The notes under the pieces were generated by a model, which was not told the origin of the DNA, did not search any database, and saw only the letters and a list, made by a program, of their open reading frames with translations. This document shows positions 47,018 to 59,100 of a stretch of DNA of 64,000 nucleotides, piece after piece. Made by a program: the position numbers and the translations under genes. The DNA is from Gordionus sp. m RMFG-2023. Lineage: Eukaryota > Nematomorpha > Gordioida > Chordodea > Parachordodidae. The first letter of the stretch is position 1, and the number at the start of each line of letters is the position of its first letter. The stretch covers positions 2,203,743 to 2,267,742 of the forward strand of contig NC_088778.1 of the NCBI RefSeq assembly GCF_954871325.1, written 5' to 3'.

Positions 47018-50000
47018 TAATAATATGAAATTTTCTTTTTTATTTAAATCGAGCTCTAGATTTGTATAATTTAAACTGATTTGTACTCATTTAATTTATC
47101 TTGCATCATTAATTGCCCAAATTTCGTCATCAACATTATAAAAAAAGTTATATAAATTAATAAAAACGATTCCTTTCTTGTCATTAAAATTTTAATTAAT
47201 TTGTAATTATACAGATAATTAAAATTAATTATTTTTTTATAAACAAATAATTAAATTAAAAAAAATTCTATTATTAATTTGAATGTAAATTAATAATTTT
47301 AAAGGTAATAATAATGCAAGTTTGTAGAAAATTTAAAAAAATGGAATATAGCTAAAAGTGAACCATTTCTACTATTTATTTTTATTGTAATTGTTTGATT
47401 GATCTTATTAGCTCATTTACCTTGAATTGCAAAAATATATAAAGAATATAAGCAAAACCATAAATTATTATTTTAAATAGAGATATAATATAATTCTTTA
47501 AATATCACTCAATCTGATAGAAATAATTATTTATTCTTGACAAATGTATAGCATTTACTTAAAATAAATACGGATTTTTAAAATTAATTTTAATCAAAAA
47601 TAGCGACGAAAAAAATGATAATTTTATAAAACACCTAATTTTGTAGTTATAATGTATTATCTTTTGGGGAAAATTTATGGGTGAACTTTCCCCATACCAT
47701 CTTTAGTGAATCTTCCTCATATTTTTACCAGATCTTTGGCTTGGAAAGTTGAGCTTACCTTATACGGCTTCAGATTGTTTTTTGGTTTTCGGTTTATATA
47801 GCATTTATATGAAGATTTTTACAGGGAGATAACTCCCCCCATCATATCAAATCAAAAACTTATGCAAAACTCCCCCAAAAAATTCTATTATCTTCGGCTT
47901 TTTGCATTATATTAATTATTACAGTTTTTAATTTATAATGCTTATCCTTTCATAAATTTTAAGAAGAAGAATATTAAATTATTTTAGCTATATTATCAAT
48001 TGTCAAAGTTTTGTGAAAATTTAAGAGTTATTTTTAGATCATGACTTCTAAAACCCACTCATTTACAATGAATGCTATATTTTATCATGTGGAGAGAGAT
48101 GTTGAAGGAGCTTACTACCAGAAAAGGTGAAAACTAAAGAGAAAAAAAATTGTTTCGCCTGAATAATAGTTTTTGCTGAGAATGTCGACCCCTTTTAATT
48201 TACATTTAAAAGGATAGCAAAAAAGTTTTATTTAATAATGTCTATGATTGTTTGCAATATATAGATTTGGTCGATGATGAGCAATATCATTGTATTATAA
48301 TTCAATAATTAAAGTATTTTTACAGCAATATATTTTATCTTATTTCATCTAAAAATTTAATAGATAACCCACCGATAAATTTAGCCTACCCAGCGCCTCT
48401 TCCCTACCCTCCTCAAGATAAATTGAATGCAAACTGTTCCTACCGCTCCCCTCTCCCATCCACCTGATCATGTAGATTCTGGGTTCTTATAAAATGTTAT
48501 AACTCATGTTAAGTCCAGAACTTTTTGTTAAAAATTTTTATTGGGGGTTAGTATGCGTATGATTAATTTCATGGCTTAAATAGATTAAATATCATACCTC
48601 AAAAATAATAATTTTCTCATGAGATGAAAATAAAATTTTTAATCAAGTAATGCACAGATATTCTGGAAATACTATCAAAGTCGTATTCAGAACTTGAACC
48701 AAATAAATAAAATGTTATAATTGTAAAATATCGGTGTCAATAAAATATATAAAAATTTAAAATGCTCATAAAGTATTTAATTATAAATAATTTTGAAAAA
48801 TTTGTATCAGGAAAGCAGAAACGTAGTATGCTTATGCTTTCTGGTGGAGATCTGATTATTAGTTATGCTATGCTAATTTAATAAATTGTATATTTTAATT
48901 GATATTTTTTAAAAATTTAACCAATTAATTTTTATAAGCTTTTTAATAAGATTTTAGAGAGAAAGAGACCTAAATCCTATATATCTTCTTTTTTTTTAAA
49001 AAAAATAAATATTTATTATTATTTAATTTGATGTCTTTTATCCAGCTTTGGTATAACTTTATTGAATTTTTCATTGAAAAATAAAATTTGATCTTGCAAT
49101 AAGTCTTAGTATTTTCCTTACCAGATATATTGTTTATAGGATAGGTATTTTACATTATAAGAATACATGCTTAGCAAAATTTAAAATTTTACACATTTTT
49201 TCTAAAAGCGCTCAGCAAAATGGGTTATATTCTTATTTGCTTAAATCATAGCCATACCTACCTTATAAAGGATATTACACAATGATTATTGTAGTATATA
49301 TTTATTGTCTCATTTTATTTTTATTTTTAGTGCTGAAAAAAAAACTAGGAATTTAAGTACAGCCATTTAAAAAAAGGATTTTGTCTAGAGAAGTACCCAA
49401 ATTTGGGTTTTAAATTATATATTGGTTTGACAACTTTTTTAAAAAGTTTTAAGTTATTTGAATAGCGGCATACAATGACACAATTTTAATTCTCATAAAC
49501 TTATTTTATTTTATTTTATTTTATTTTATTTTAATATTAATAAGTAAAATATATAAATTACTTTGATTCAATAAAATTAGTTACTAATTTTCTATTCGAA
49601 TTTTGAATTAAGGTCTATATAATAGTGCTTGTACAAGATGCATTACTAAAATTATTAACATTGCGTTAAATACTCATAATTAGTCGAAAAAATATTTGAC
49701 TAATTTCAATGGACTAGGTCGAAATATAAATATTGGATAGACTAAATTAAATAAATAAAAATCAGTTTATATTATTATAGATTATATTCTGTTATTTTTA
49801 AATTAAGTTTTACACGTGTTATTAAGATGTGCCTTTCCCTCTAACGTGATTATCACAAAAATATATTTTCATAAATGCCTTGATGATGTTAAAGTATTAC
49901 AGTCCAAACATGCATTTAATTACTTTTCTGCAAATATCTTCATAACATAAAAAAATACATTTACTATTATACTATATCTAATTTTTAGCCTTATCAGATT

Positions 50001-50840
50001 TACGCTTTCCCCCCTTTCTCTTCCTGAGATTCTGTTGCCGGCCCCTTTGAAGGTTTTGGACCACTATAAAATTAGAGAAAAAAAATTATACATTCTAACA
50101 AATATAAATATAAATCAATACAATTCTTACGCATGACTGCAGCTTGACCTTAGCCCATAAATCTAGTTACATCTTAATCAAAACATTTATAATAATAAAG
50201 ATCTTGTTCATTTTATTTCATATGATATAAGCTTATATATATAACCCCTCATCAAGTTTTTATAACATTTTACATAGTGTAATATAGGAAATTGGATGTG
50301 GCTGTTATTCATTCGTAGTAAAACAGCAGAGAAAGTTATTTGACATTCACTAGTTTAAAATATGAGGCTTGGTTTTGTAACATTATGGCTTCATCTGTTA
50401 AATTCAGGTTTATTGGTCTGATTTTGGTTTAGAGCCTTGTGTCTAATAATATAAATAAAGTAATATATTATATAAAATGATGGAAAGATTTTATCTATGT
50501 TATCTTAGGGACTTTAACCTGCATAGTCATATACGCCATATTATATACCCATAAATTGCCTTTATGGGCAATAATATAAGACCCAACATTTTTGTCCTCA
50601 CATTATCACATCATGTAATATTAATCTGAATGATAAAGATTTGCTAATCTTTTCTTAGATATCTATTTTATTATATATTAACTAAAATATATCATTGGAA
50701 ATTATTTTATATCAAAATTTTAAACAGAAGATCCTTTTAAGGATAATTTATTAAGATATTTTTTTAAACAGTGATTGAATAATAATAGACAAACAAATTA
50801 AATTATATGATCAAACTTAACTTGATTACATTTAATAAAT
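47018..50840. other. 5' flank of copy E and 3' flank of relic F
   Basis: It aligns in order with the upstream regions of C and D, including the near-identical TATA-like block at 47443-47424 and the conserved block at 49810-50000. 49497-49535 is a short ATTTT microsatellite. From 50115 onward it matches 3' flanks of the other copies. No additional gene. Confidence 0.5.
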
Positions 50841-50844
50841 CATA

Positions 50845-51122
50845 TCCGGTCATTTAATATAAAAACTTGCCAATCCGAATTGTAAATAATTTCAAGGTAA
50901 AATAATGGTATTATAAGATGACAAATAACTTGTAGATAATAACTCTCCTTACAAAGATCGACTTTTCCAGAGGCTTTAAATTATCCCAGAATAAATTGAT
51001 CATTATCATTGGCACCAGGAATGCTATACTTTAAAATACCAAGAGACTCATGATGGTCACATTTAAACCGTGTCTGATTATCATGTCCATTAGCCGAGAT
51101 TCTGATTGTAAAAAATACTAGT
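50845..51122 (-). pseudogene. GPCR relic F, exon 3 (TM6-TM7)
   Basis: On the minus strand it reads HGLNVTIMSLLVF, then SIAFLVPMIMINLFWDNL and KPLEKS, clearly the TM6 region of the family. In-frame stops follow QF-equivalent positions in TM6 and the start of TM7, and the frame shifts within TM7. It begins abruptly at the TSIFYQS-equivalent position, so the 5' part of exon 3 is missing. Exon 2 is nowhere between here and the F exon 1. Confidence 0.85.
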
Positions 51123-51321
51123 AGAGAACAATTCTGCCAAAACTATTTTAATAAAAATAAAAATGATTTTTGCATCATCTTTATATATCTAAAATCTACT
51201 TTATTTAGTAATTAAAAAAACATAAATTTGTATAAAATAAAATGAAACAAGTAGTATAAAAATCGCGATTTATTTTATAATAGGTTACATGTAAAGAGAT
51301 ATATTTTATATAAGTTAGAAT

Positions 51322-52075
51322 TAGAGATGCATTGGGCGGGTTTTGGACCATTAAAAAATTTAACCCTCCCGCTCATCCTGGCCATTTCAAAAAAAATAAG
51401 CGCTCCGCCCATTAGTCAAAATTTTTTACCTGCCAACCCATTATTTATAAAGAATTTTTAACCCAAGCCCGCTATTATAAAATTTAAATATGTCTTTCAA
51501 TTTTTTAAGCATCTAATAAAAAAAAATTTAGTATTACACCTCTACAATAAGTTATATAATTTGGGAAATTACTATATTAAGCTTAAAAATTATTCAATTA
51601 AATTGATCAAATTATGAAAAAAAATATTTTAATACAAAATTGATATTATATGTAATTATAATATAAAAATAATATTAAATCAACATTTTCTGGATTCAAA
51701 TACGTTCTTCTTTGTTAAAACCTTCCAGCAATGCTAAATCCTCGTTAAGAAGAATCAGTTGCAGGAATCGCTAATATATTTCTTGTTAATCTCGATAGCT
51801 TTGGAATATATACTTCTTGCCGTTTCCACCAAAGCAATCAAAAAAGTTTATTTAATTTAAGATAAAACTTTTTGTGATAACAGAAAAGGACATTTTAATT
51901 TTTAATATCCAAAAAAGTTCATAAGAAGAATTTTTTATTAATATTTACTTAAATGATTATAAATTTTTTTAACCCTCCCACCCACCTGCACGTTCTTAAA
52001 AAATTTTCTACCAGCCCGCCTCTAAAATGGGCGGGTGTGGTCGGGCGACCGAAACCGCGCGTAATGTCAACTCTA
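51322..52075 (-). mobile_element. hAT element with transposase dimerisation remnant
   Basis: Ends TAGAGATGCATTGGGCGGG (left) and CGCGCGTAATGTCAACTCTA (right) are imperfect inverted repeats with GGGCGGG-type subterminal motifs. The flanks GTTAGAAT / ATTTGAAT match at 6 of 8. Minus-strand 51830-51690 encodes IPKLSRLTRNILAIPATDSS followed by FSIAGR, the hAT C-terminal dimerisation motif, with a stop inside. It lies where exon 2 of relic F should be. Confidence 0.78.
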
Positions 52076-53427
52076 ATTTGAATATTATAATTTATAAATT
52101 ATTTAATTAATATTATAATTTATTTTTTATTATATTTTATAATTATTATAATTTAAATTTAATTATTTTATCTTAAATTTAATTTTTAATTTAATTTTAA
52201 TTAACATATTATTTAGTAACATATTCGTTAATAACATATTCTTTAATTTTAATTAATAATAAAATCTCATTTTATTTCACGACTATAACAATTTTAAAAT
52301 ATTTATATGTTGATATTCATATTAACCAATTTATACAAAGTCAAATTTATTAAACATTGTATAACAACTATGTTAAAATAAAGTAAATAAAATATCTATT
52401 AGATAAATTATATCATATACTAAAAAAAATAAATAGTATTATAAGAGTTTCTAAAATTAATCTTCAGGATTTTTCATAAATTTTTTTTTCCGGTCATGGG
52501 TTACTTTATTTGAATATTTACTGATATATCGCATAATTAAAGTTTATTTTAAATATTTTACGTAAAGATAAAATAAAGAAAGGTTTGAGAAATAAAATAT
52601 TTTTTAATACTTATACCTTTAACTAATATTTTATTGTATATAAAAAATTTTTATTATCACAATCTTTATTGATGCATTATAGTTTTTTTTATTAATATTT
52701 TTATAATAAATGACATGAAAAAAATATATGTTTTAATCATTATTTTATTAATGTTAAAAATTGTTATTAGTTTTTATGAGGTTCATTCTTTTACTTTAGT
52801 TTTTTTTTGTATTTAAAAATTCGTAATTTGCATTATTGTATATATTTAATAAAATGAAAAGAAAAATTTGGACTCATATTTCTACTAAAAATATTTTAGA
52901 TTTTTTAGTAAAATTATATCTCTTTCATTTTGTTGAGTTTATTTTTAAAAAATAATTTAAGAATGTTATAAATGTTTTGACTTTTTCCGCTAAAAAATAT
53001 TTTAGGTTTTATCGTGTTTTTACACCATCATTTTATTTGATGCAATTTATATATGAGTATTTTTAAAATGCTATATAAATGCTTATAAACTCAAAATCGA
53101 ATATATACTTATAAATTGATTATTAAACATGTAATATATATAAATATAAAAAATAATTTCTTTAAAGTAATTAGTTGATGGTTTTTTAAAGGTTAGGGTG
53201 AAGGATAATATTTTAGATTAATGGAATGTATTATAAAATAGGCTAAGGATTAAAAATAGACAACGATTATAAAATGAGGATTAAATATTTTATAATAATT
53301 ATTGTAACTAAAGTTATAGGAGTTAATTCTCAACAATTGCCTGCCTTTATGATTTATAATAATAAACTATACAATATTATACTATATTTGTTCTACTGAT
53401 AATTATACTGAATTTGAGATAAAGATA

Positions 53428-53597
53428 TTGTATAATAGAACCGTTATTGCAATCGAATTTCCCATGAAACCGAAAAATAGTATAGCTGGAAATATTCTTA
53501 GATATACTACATTTTCTAAGGCAGAGATTCTCATCAATGATTGGATATGTTAACAACCTTTATTAGTCATATCCACAATCACATTCGAAAAAGTCAT
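53428..53597 (-). pseudogene. GPCR relic F, exon 1 (TM1)
   Basis: The 170-bp exon is recognisable end to end: MTFSNVIVDMTNKGC, then TM1 with GFMGNS. Codon 16 (Tyr in the others) is TAA at 53552-53550. The donor GT is lost (AA|TATCTTTATC where relatives have AA|GTAA). With exon 2 deleted, F is a dead copy. The intron 1 sequence at 52295-53427 still aligns with that of C, D and G. Confidence 0.88.
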
Positions 53598-55104
53598 TAA
53601 TAATATAGAATTATTATTATTTTAAATTTAAATCGAGCTCTTGATTTGTGTAATTAAAACTAATTTGTGCTCATTTAATTTATTGCATCATTATTTACCA
53701 AAATTTTATCCTAATCACACATTATTAAAAATTATTATATTAATTAATAATAAAATCATTAGCATGGTTTAAATCTTATAATTAATTTATAATTATATAA
53801 AAAATTAAAATTAATTATTTTTTAATAAACAGTTTATTAACTAAAAAAAATCTATTAATTTGAATTTAGATATTTGTAATTTTAAAGCTAATAATTTTAA
53901 TGCAAGGTTAAAATATAAAAAATGGAAGATAATTTATCGTAATTGTTCGATTGATCTTTACCCTGAATTGCATAAATATATAATGTATATAATAAGGCAA
54001 AACTATAATTTAATATTAATGATATAAAATATTTTTTAAATATTATAAATTCCTCCCTCTTAATCTGATACCCATAATTATTTATTCTTGATAAATGTAC
54101 AGCATTTACTAAAAAAAATGCATTTTTTTAAAATTATAAATCATTAATAAACTACAATTAATTATTATTTATTAAATATAGCACAATCTATAGATAATCT
54201 CCATAAGGGACTATTTACTAAAGCTGAAACTTTGAGTTCTACTTTCCTGCTTTCCTGATCAAATTTTTTCAAAATTATTAATAATTAAATACTTTAATAG
54301 CCTTTTAAAATTTTTATATATTTTATTTATACCTTTATTTTACAATTATAATTGTATTTATTTGGTTTAAGTTTTGAAAAGTACTTTAATATCATATCCG
54401 GTGAAAATATCTTATTAATGACTTTTTTATTTTCACCATATTATAATTATTTACGACTATGAAACAAGGTGTTTTACAAAATTATCACTTTTTCGTAAAT
54501 CGCTATTTTAAATTAAAATCATTTTAAAAATTTGCATTTTTTTTGTTAATAAATGCTGTACATTTGTCAAGAATAAATAATTAATGCAATCAGATTAAGG
54601 TTGGGAGAATTTACATATATATAAAAAATATATATATTTCTAAATAAAATAATAATTTATGGTTTTAATTTAATATATAATTTATATATTTATGCAATTC
54701 TGAGTAAATAGGCTTATAAGATCAATCAAACAATTACGATGAAAATAACAATAGAAATGATTTACTTTTGGCTATATTCCATTATTTTAAATTTTCTACA
54801 AGCTTGCATTATAATTATTACCTTTAAAATTGCTAAAAATATCTACATCTAAATTAATAAAATTTTTTATATTAATTAACTCTTAATTAAAAAATAATAA
54901 ATTTAAATTTTTTTATATAATTATAAATTAATTACAAGAATTAAATAAAACATGCCAATAAAGGTTGTTATTATTAAATATTAAATATTTTATAATGCGT
55001 GTGATGACGAAATTTGGGTAATTAATGTTGGAAAGATTAAATAAACATAAATCAGTTTAAATTATACAAATGAGCTCAATTTAAATTAAAAATTATATTT
55101 ATTA
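53598..55104. repeat. Head-to-head inverted repeat between relic F and copy G
   Basis: The 5' flank of F (53598-54130) is matched in inverted orientation by that of G (55104-54510). Shared blocks include the TATA-like 20-mer (53984-53965 minus; 54681-54700 plus), the TTATTCTTGACAAATGTACA-type block and AATCTGATTA. The spacer of about 380 bases is unmatched. The arms continue through both exon 1 copies and both introns 1. Confidence 0.7.
54681..54700 (+). promoter_or_regulatory. Conserved 20-bp TATA-like block upstream of copy G
   Basis: TTTATATATTTATGCAATTC on the plus strand, 405 bases before the ATG of G and identical to the blocks of C and D. Function is inferred. Confidence 0.35.
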
Positions 55105-58100
55105 ATGAGTTTCTCGAATGTGATTGTGGATATGACTAATAAAGGTTGTTATCATATCCAATCATTGATGAGCGTTTCTACCTTAGAAAATCTAGTGTAT
55201 CTTAGAATATTTCCAGCAATACTATTTTTAGGTTACATGGGAAATTCTATTGCTATAACGATTCTACTATACAAGTAAAATTTTTATCACAAATACAAAA
55301 TAATTTTCATAAATATAACATAAATAGTATACTGTATAGATTATTAAAATTACAAGGGAAACATTTGTAACTAATCTCTTATACTTTAAGTTACAGTAAT
55401 TGATATAAATATATTTAAACCATATTTTATAATCTATGTTTATTTTTTACCATTAACCTATTTTTTAATACCATCCATTAACCTGCAATATTATCATACA
55501 CGCTAATTTTAAAAAAAATCTTCAATAAATTACTTTAAATGAATTATTTTTATATTTAGTATTTTATATTATTTTATTAATCAATTTATAAATATATATT
55601 CGATTTTGAGTTTATAAACATTTATATAGCATATTAAAAAAAAAGTCTTATATAGATTGTATCATATAAAATAATGGTATAAAAACACAATAAAATAAAA
55701 AATATTTTTGAGCGGAAAAAGTGAAAACATTAATAATATTCTTATATTAAGTTAATTTTTAAAAATAAACTCCAAAAATGATAGAGATATAACTATGAAT
55801 TTTTCAATATTCAATAAAATATTGGGTTGTAATATTAAAAAATATTTTATTTTCTAAAAACCCTTTCTTTATTTTATCTTTCTTTATTTTTTTTAAGGTT
55901 TAATAAGACTTCAAATTTTCACAAATTTTTCATATACAAATTATAATTAAAAATATATATTAAATAACAAATAAGCATATATTAAATAACAAATAAGCAT
56001 ATATTAAAAATGAATTAAAATATATATATAAAAACTGAGGAAAAATAATTTTTAGAAAAAAGATACAAATCACCAGTGAATGCTTAAAAAATTATCTTTA
56101 TAAAAAATTATTAAAAATAAACTATAGTGATGTGATTAATTTCTGAAAAATCCTCATATATTAATTTTAGACACTCAAATATTTATATTTGTTATTTTAA
56201 TAAAGGTATAATTTACCTATTAGATATTTTATTTGGGTTATTTTTAATATAGTTATTATGCTATTGTTTATAAACTCGACTTTATATAAATTGTTTAATT
56301 TGAATATCAACATAATATAAATATAAAATAATATAAATTACAATAAATTTTGTTCATACATTTTAAGTCATTTTCTAAATCATTTATATAATTTTGTTTT
56401 CTTTATGGAGAGGTTACAATGAACACACTTTCGTTCAGGGATTGTCTTCATCATTTAATTTTAAGTTCATTTTCTAAATCATATAAATAAAGTAAAAGGA
56501 TGTTGTCAAATTTGCAAAAAGTTTACTTAATAACACGTTTTCATGAATGCTGGCAGGAATTTCTCTAAAAGATGTAATTTTGTTATTTGAAATAGGAGAG
56601 TAAGAAATTTTTTTACAAAATAACTTAACAATTTTCACATTATAAAACTCCAGCAGTCATAATACTATTATTTAATATAAGGTATAACTATAAACTATAT
56701 ACTATTTTAAATTATTTGTATTATCCTACAATTAAGCATTTATAAATTGATGCAGAAGAAATCAATGCACCATGTAAATCTTAATGCCCGTGCTTATCAT
56801 ACATTATGGAATCAATTTCGACATATTTTCTTAAATATTTTTTTTTGTTTTTCACAAACGACTTATTCCTTTTCACAAACAGACAATATATCATCTAATT
56901 TATCTGAAACAATAGGTATCAATATCCTGTACGCTAGTCATTTTAGTTTTAATTTGCTTGCAATAATGCTTCTCACCACGGATCCTTTCTTGAATTATAA
57001 TTGGAAAATCGGATACTATTCCTATCACCATAAACAGATATGGTTCGGATTTTGGTGGAACAACTACTTAGCAAATTATTATCATCCGGCTATACAAACA
57101 GTCATAAATATCAGTTTTTTAATGTCGGTTTGGATGTGCTATCATAGTTATGCAATGATTGCTTACAGAGAACATCTCAAATTCTTCAAGCCCAATAATG
57201 TTAAATATATCATCATACTCGCTACAATATATTCTATAGTTATGTTTTCCCCCGTAACCTTTTGGTACAAGATGATAGAGGGAACATTTTGTGATGATAA
57301 AGATATTGGCATCAAGGTGAAAATAGGTATATCTTTTATAAGAAGGAATAATTCTATCAAAGGCAAAGGCGAACTTTACAATCATCGTGAGAATTTTTTA
57401 AATAACTTACCGTCTGCTACATTCTATTTGGCAGAGTCAACTCCATTTGGAACTAAATCAGCACTAATATGGACCGTGTATCAAATAGTTAGAGAATTAT
57501 TTTCTAGATTTATTCCTTTGTCTCTTATGTGTTACGCATATATTAAGGTGGTTAAGAAGAAGATTAAATCTAAAAATATCATTACAAACACTTCTATGCA
57601 ATTCAGAAATAATTATCAAGAGCCGATCAGAAGATCGATTAATAAAACTATGATAACTACCTTAAACAATTTAAAAGATTTTAAAATTAAGAACTCTTTT
57701 CAATCTTCAAAAAAATATTCAGCATTTAGAGTAGATATTGAAATGAATGATCATAATAAAAAAATAATTACATCAAAAAATTCCTATAAATCGACGCCAA
57801 CGTTACCTCTATGCACTAATAAGATCTCAAGTAAATAATGATTGACTATATATTGAAAAATTTCTGTAGTTGAGCTAAAAAATATATTTGTTTAGTAAAA
57901 ATATACTTAAAGATAGTTAATATAAATTTTATTAAGTAAAACAAATTATGGGGATAAGGGAAAAATGAGTTTACATATTTAGCACTATTTATGGATTACA
58001 TTCTGCTCAAATTTTTTTGGTGTGCAATATTTAATATCAGTTAAATATTTTCTCCAGATATTTCTAGAAATATATAATAACCTAATTAAATAATTACCTA

Positions 58101-58936
58101 GAATTCTATATATCTGTCCCAGAATTAATAAATATTATATTATAATGAATAAACTGTTCTCTAACATCGTTATTAAAATTGTATTATAGAAAATATAAAA
58201 ATTGGACATAACTTATTTAGTATTCAATTATTAATATCAGAATTGTATCGGAGGCCTGTGATTATTATAATTATTAGTTTTAGGAGATACAATTTTTTAT
58301 TAGAATTGTAGAACATGGAAAACAGTTTTTCTATTAATATCAATTTGAATTCAATCATTTTCAAAGATACATTTTAATAAATATTTAGTCTAGGTAATTA
58401 TTATAAAAATATTTGAGAAAATAGATGGGAATTACATGAGTAATTTTTATTGGCGGGAAGAGGGCAAGAATTCAGTAGGTTTGCCCATTCCTCACATCTG
58501 TTCTATTGTTTAAAAAATTATTTATTATACATATATATTTATAGTAGATTACTTAGGAAAATTATCTCCCACTCAACGAACAGTCATTAATTGCACCAAT
58601 TTCAATTTCCCAGCCCACGAGGAGGAAAATAAAAGAAAGCGAAAAGATACTAGCATTTTTTATCAATCAGAATTTCGGCCAATGGACATGTTAAACAAAC
58701 ACGGTATAAATCTGACCACCTTGAGCCTCTTGGTTTTTCAAAATATAGTTTTCCTGGTCCCACTCGTAATAATAAATTTATTCTGGAATGCTATAAAGAC
58801 TTTGGAAGTATCGACCATTGCAAAGATAGATATTCTATACGATTTATTTTGCCTCTTGTATGTCACACCATTATTTTACCTTGAAATTATTTTCAATTCG
58901 GATTGGCAAGCTTTAATAATTAGTAACAGGATATGA
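55105..58936 (+). CDS. Rhodopsin-type GPCR, copy G (three exons, intact, plus strand)
   Basis: Predicted receptor of 550 residues. Exons are 55105-55274, 56737-57830 and 58548-58936. Joins are TAC AA|C ATT and TCA A|AT TAC. An in-frame TAA 18 bases before the ATG supports the start. Approximate segments: TM1 33-56 (GYMGNS), TM2 115-137, TM3 177-200 followed by YREHLKFFKP, TM4 213-233, loop Cys 242 in GTFCDD, TM5 296-326 with Pro317, TM6 478-500 with Pro493, TM7 514-535 ending TPLFY. The first intracellular loop is near 55 residues and the third near 150, both unusually long. The apparent Met codon at 56747 is TTG inside exon 2, not a start. AATAAA occurs at 59001-59006, 65 bases past the stop. 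It is the only copy on this strand, facing relic F. Probably functional. Confidence 0.84.
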
Positions 58937-58940
58937 ATCG

Positions 58941-59100
58941 TTATTAAATAGAGTATAATGCATATAGTATACAATCAATGTTTTAAAAAAAAATTATTTT
59001 AATAAATTATTAAAAGAAAATTTTATTAAATAGAGTATAATGCATATACTATACAATCAATGTTTAAAAAAATTATTTTAATAAATTATGTGTAAAAGAA
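58941..59100. repeat. 82-bp tandem duplication carrying the poly(A) signal of copy G
   Basis: The segment beginning TTATTAAATAGAGTATAATG occurs at 58941 and again at 59023, each ending with TTATTTTAATAAATTAT. The AATAAA signal is thereby doubled (59001-59006 and 59080-59085). The other copies have one. Confidence 0.85.

Noticed and set aside
56747-56749. Start of copy G at the beginning of the exon 2 open frame
   Set aside because: This codon is TTG and lies inside exon 2. A conserved upstream exon with TM1 and matching splice phase supplies the true start at 55105.
57119-57385. Minus-strand frames opposite receptor exon 2 (also 38732-38971 and 45317-45550)
   Set aside because: They are antisense shadows of receptor coding sequence.
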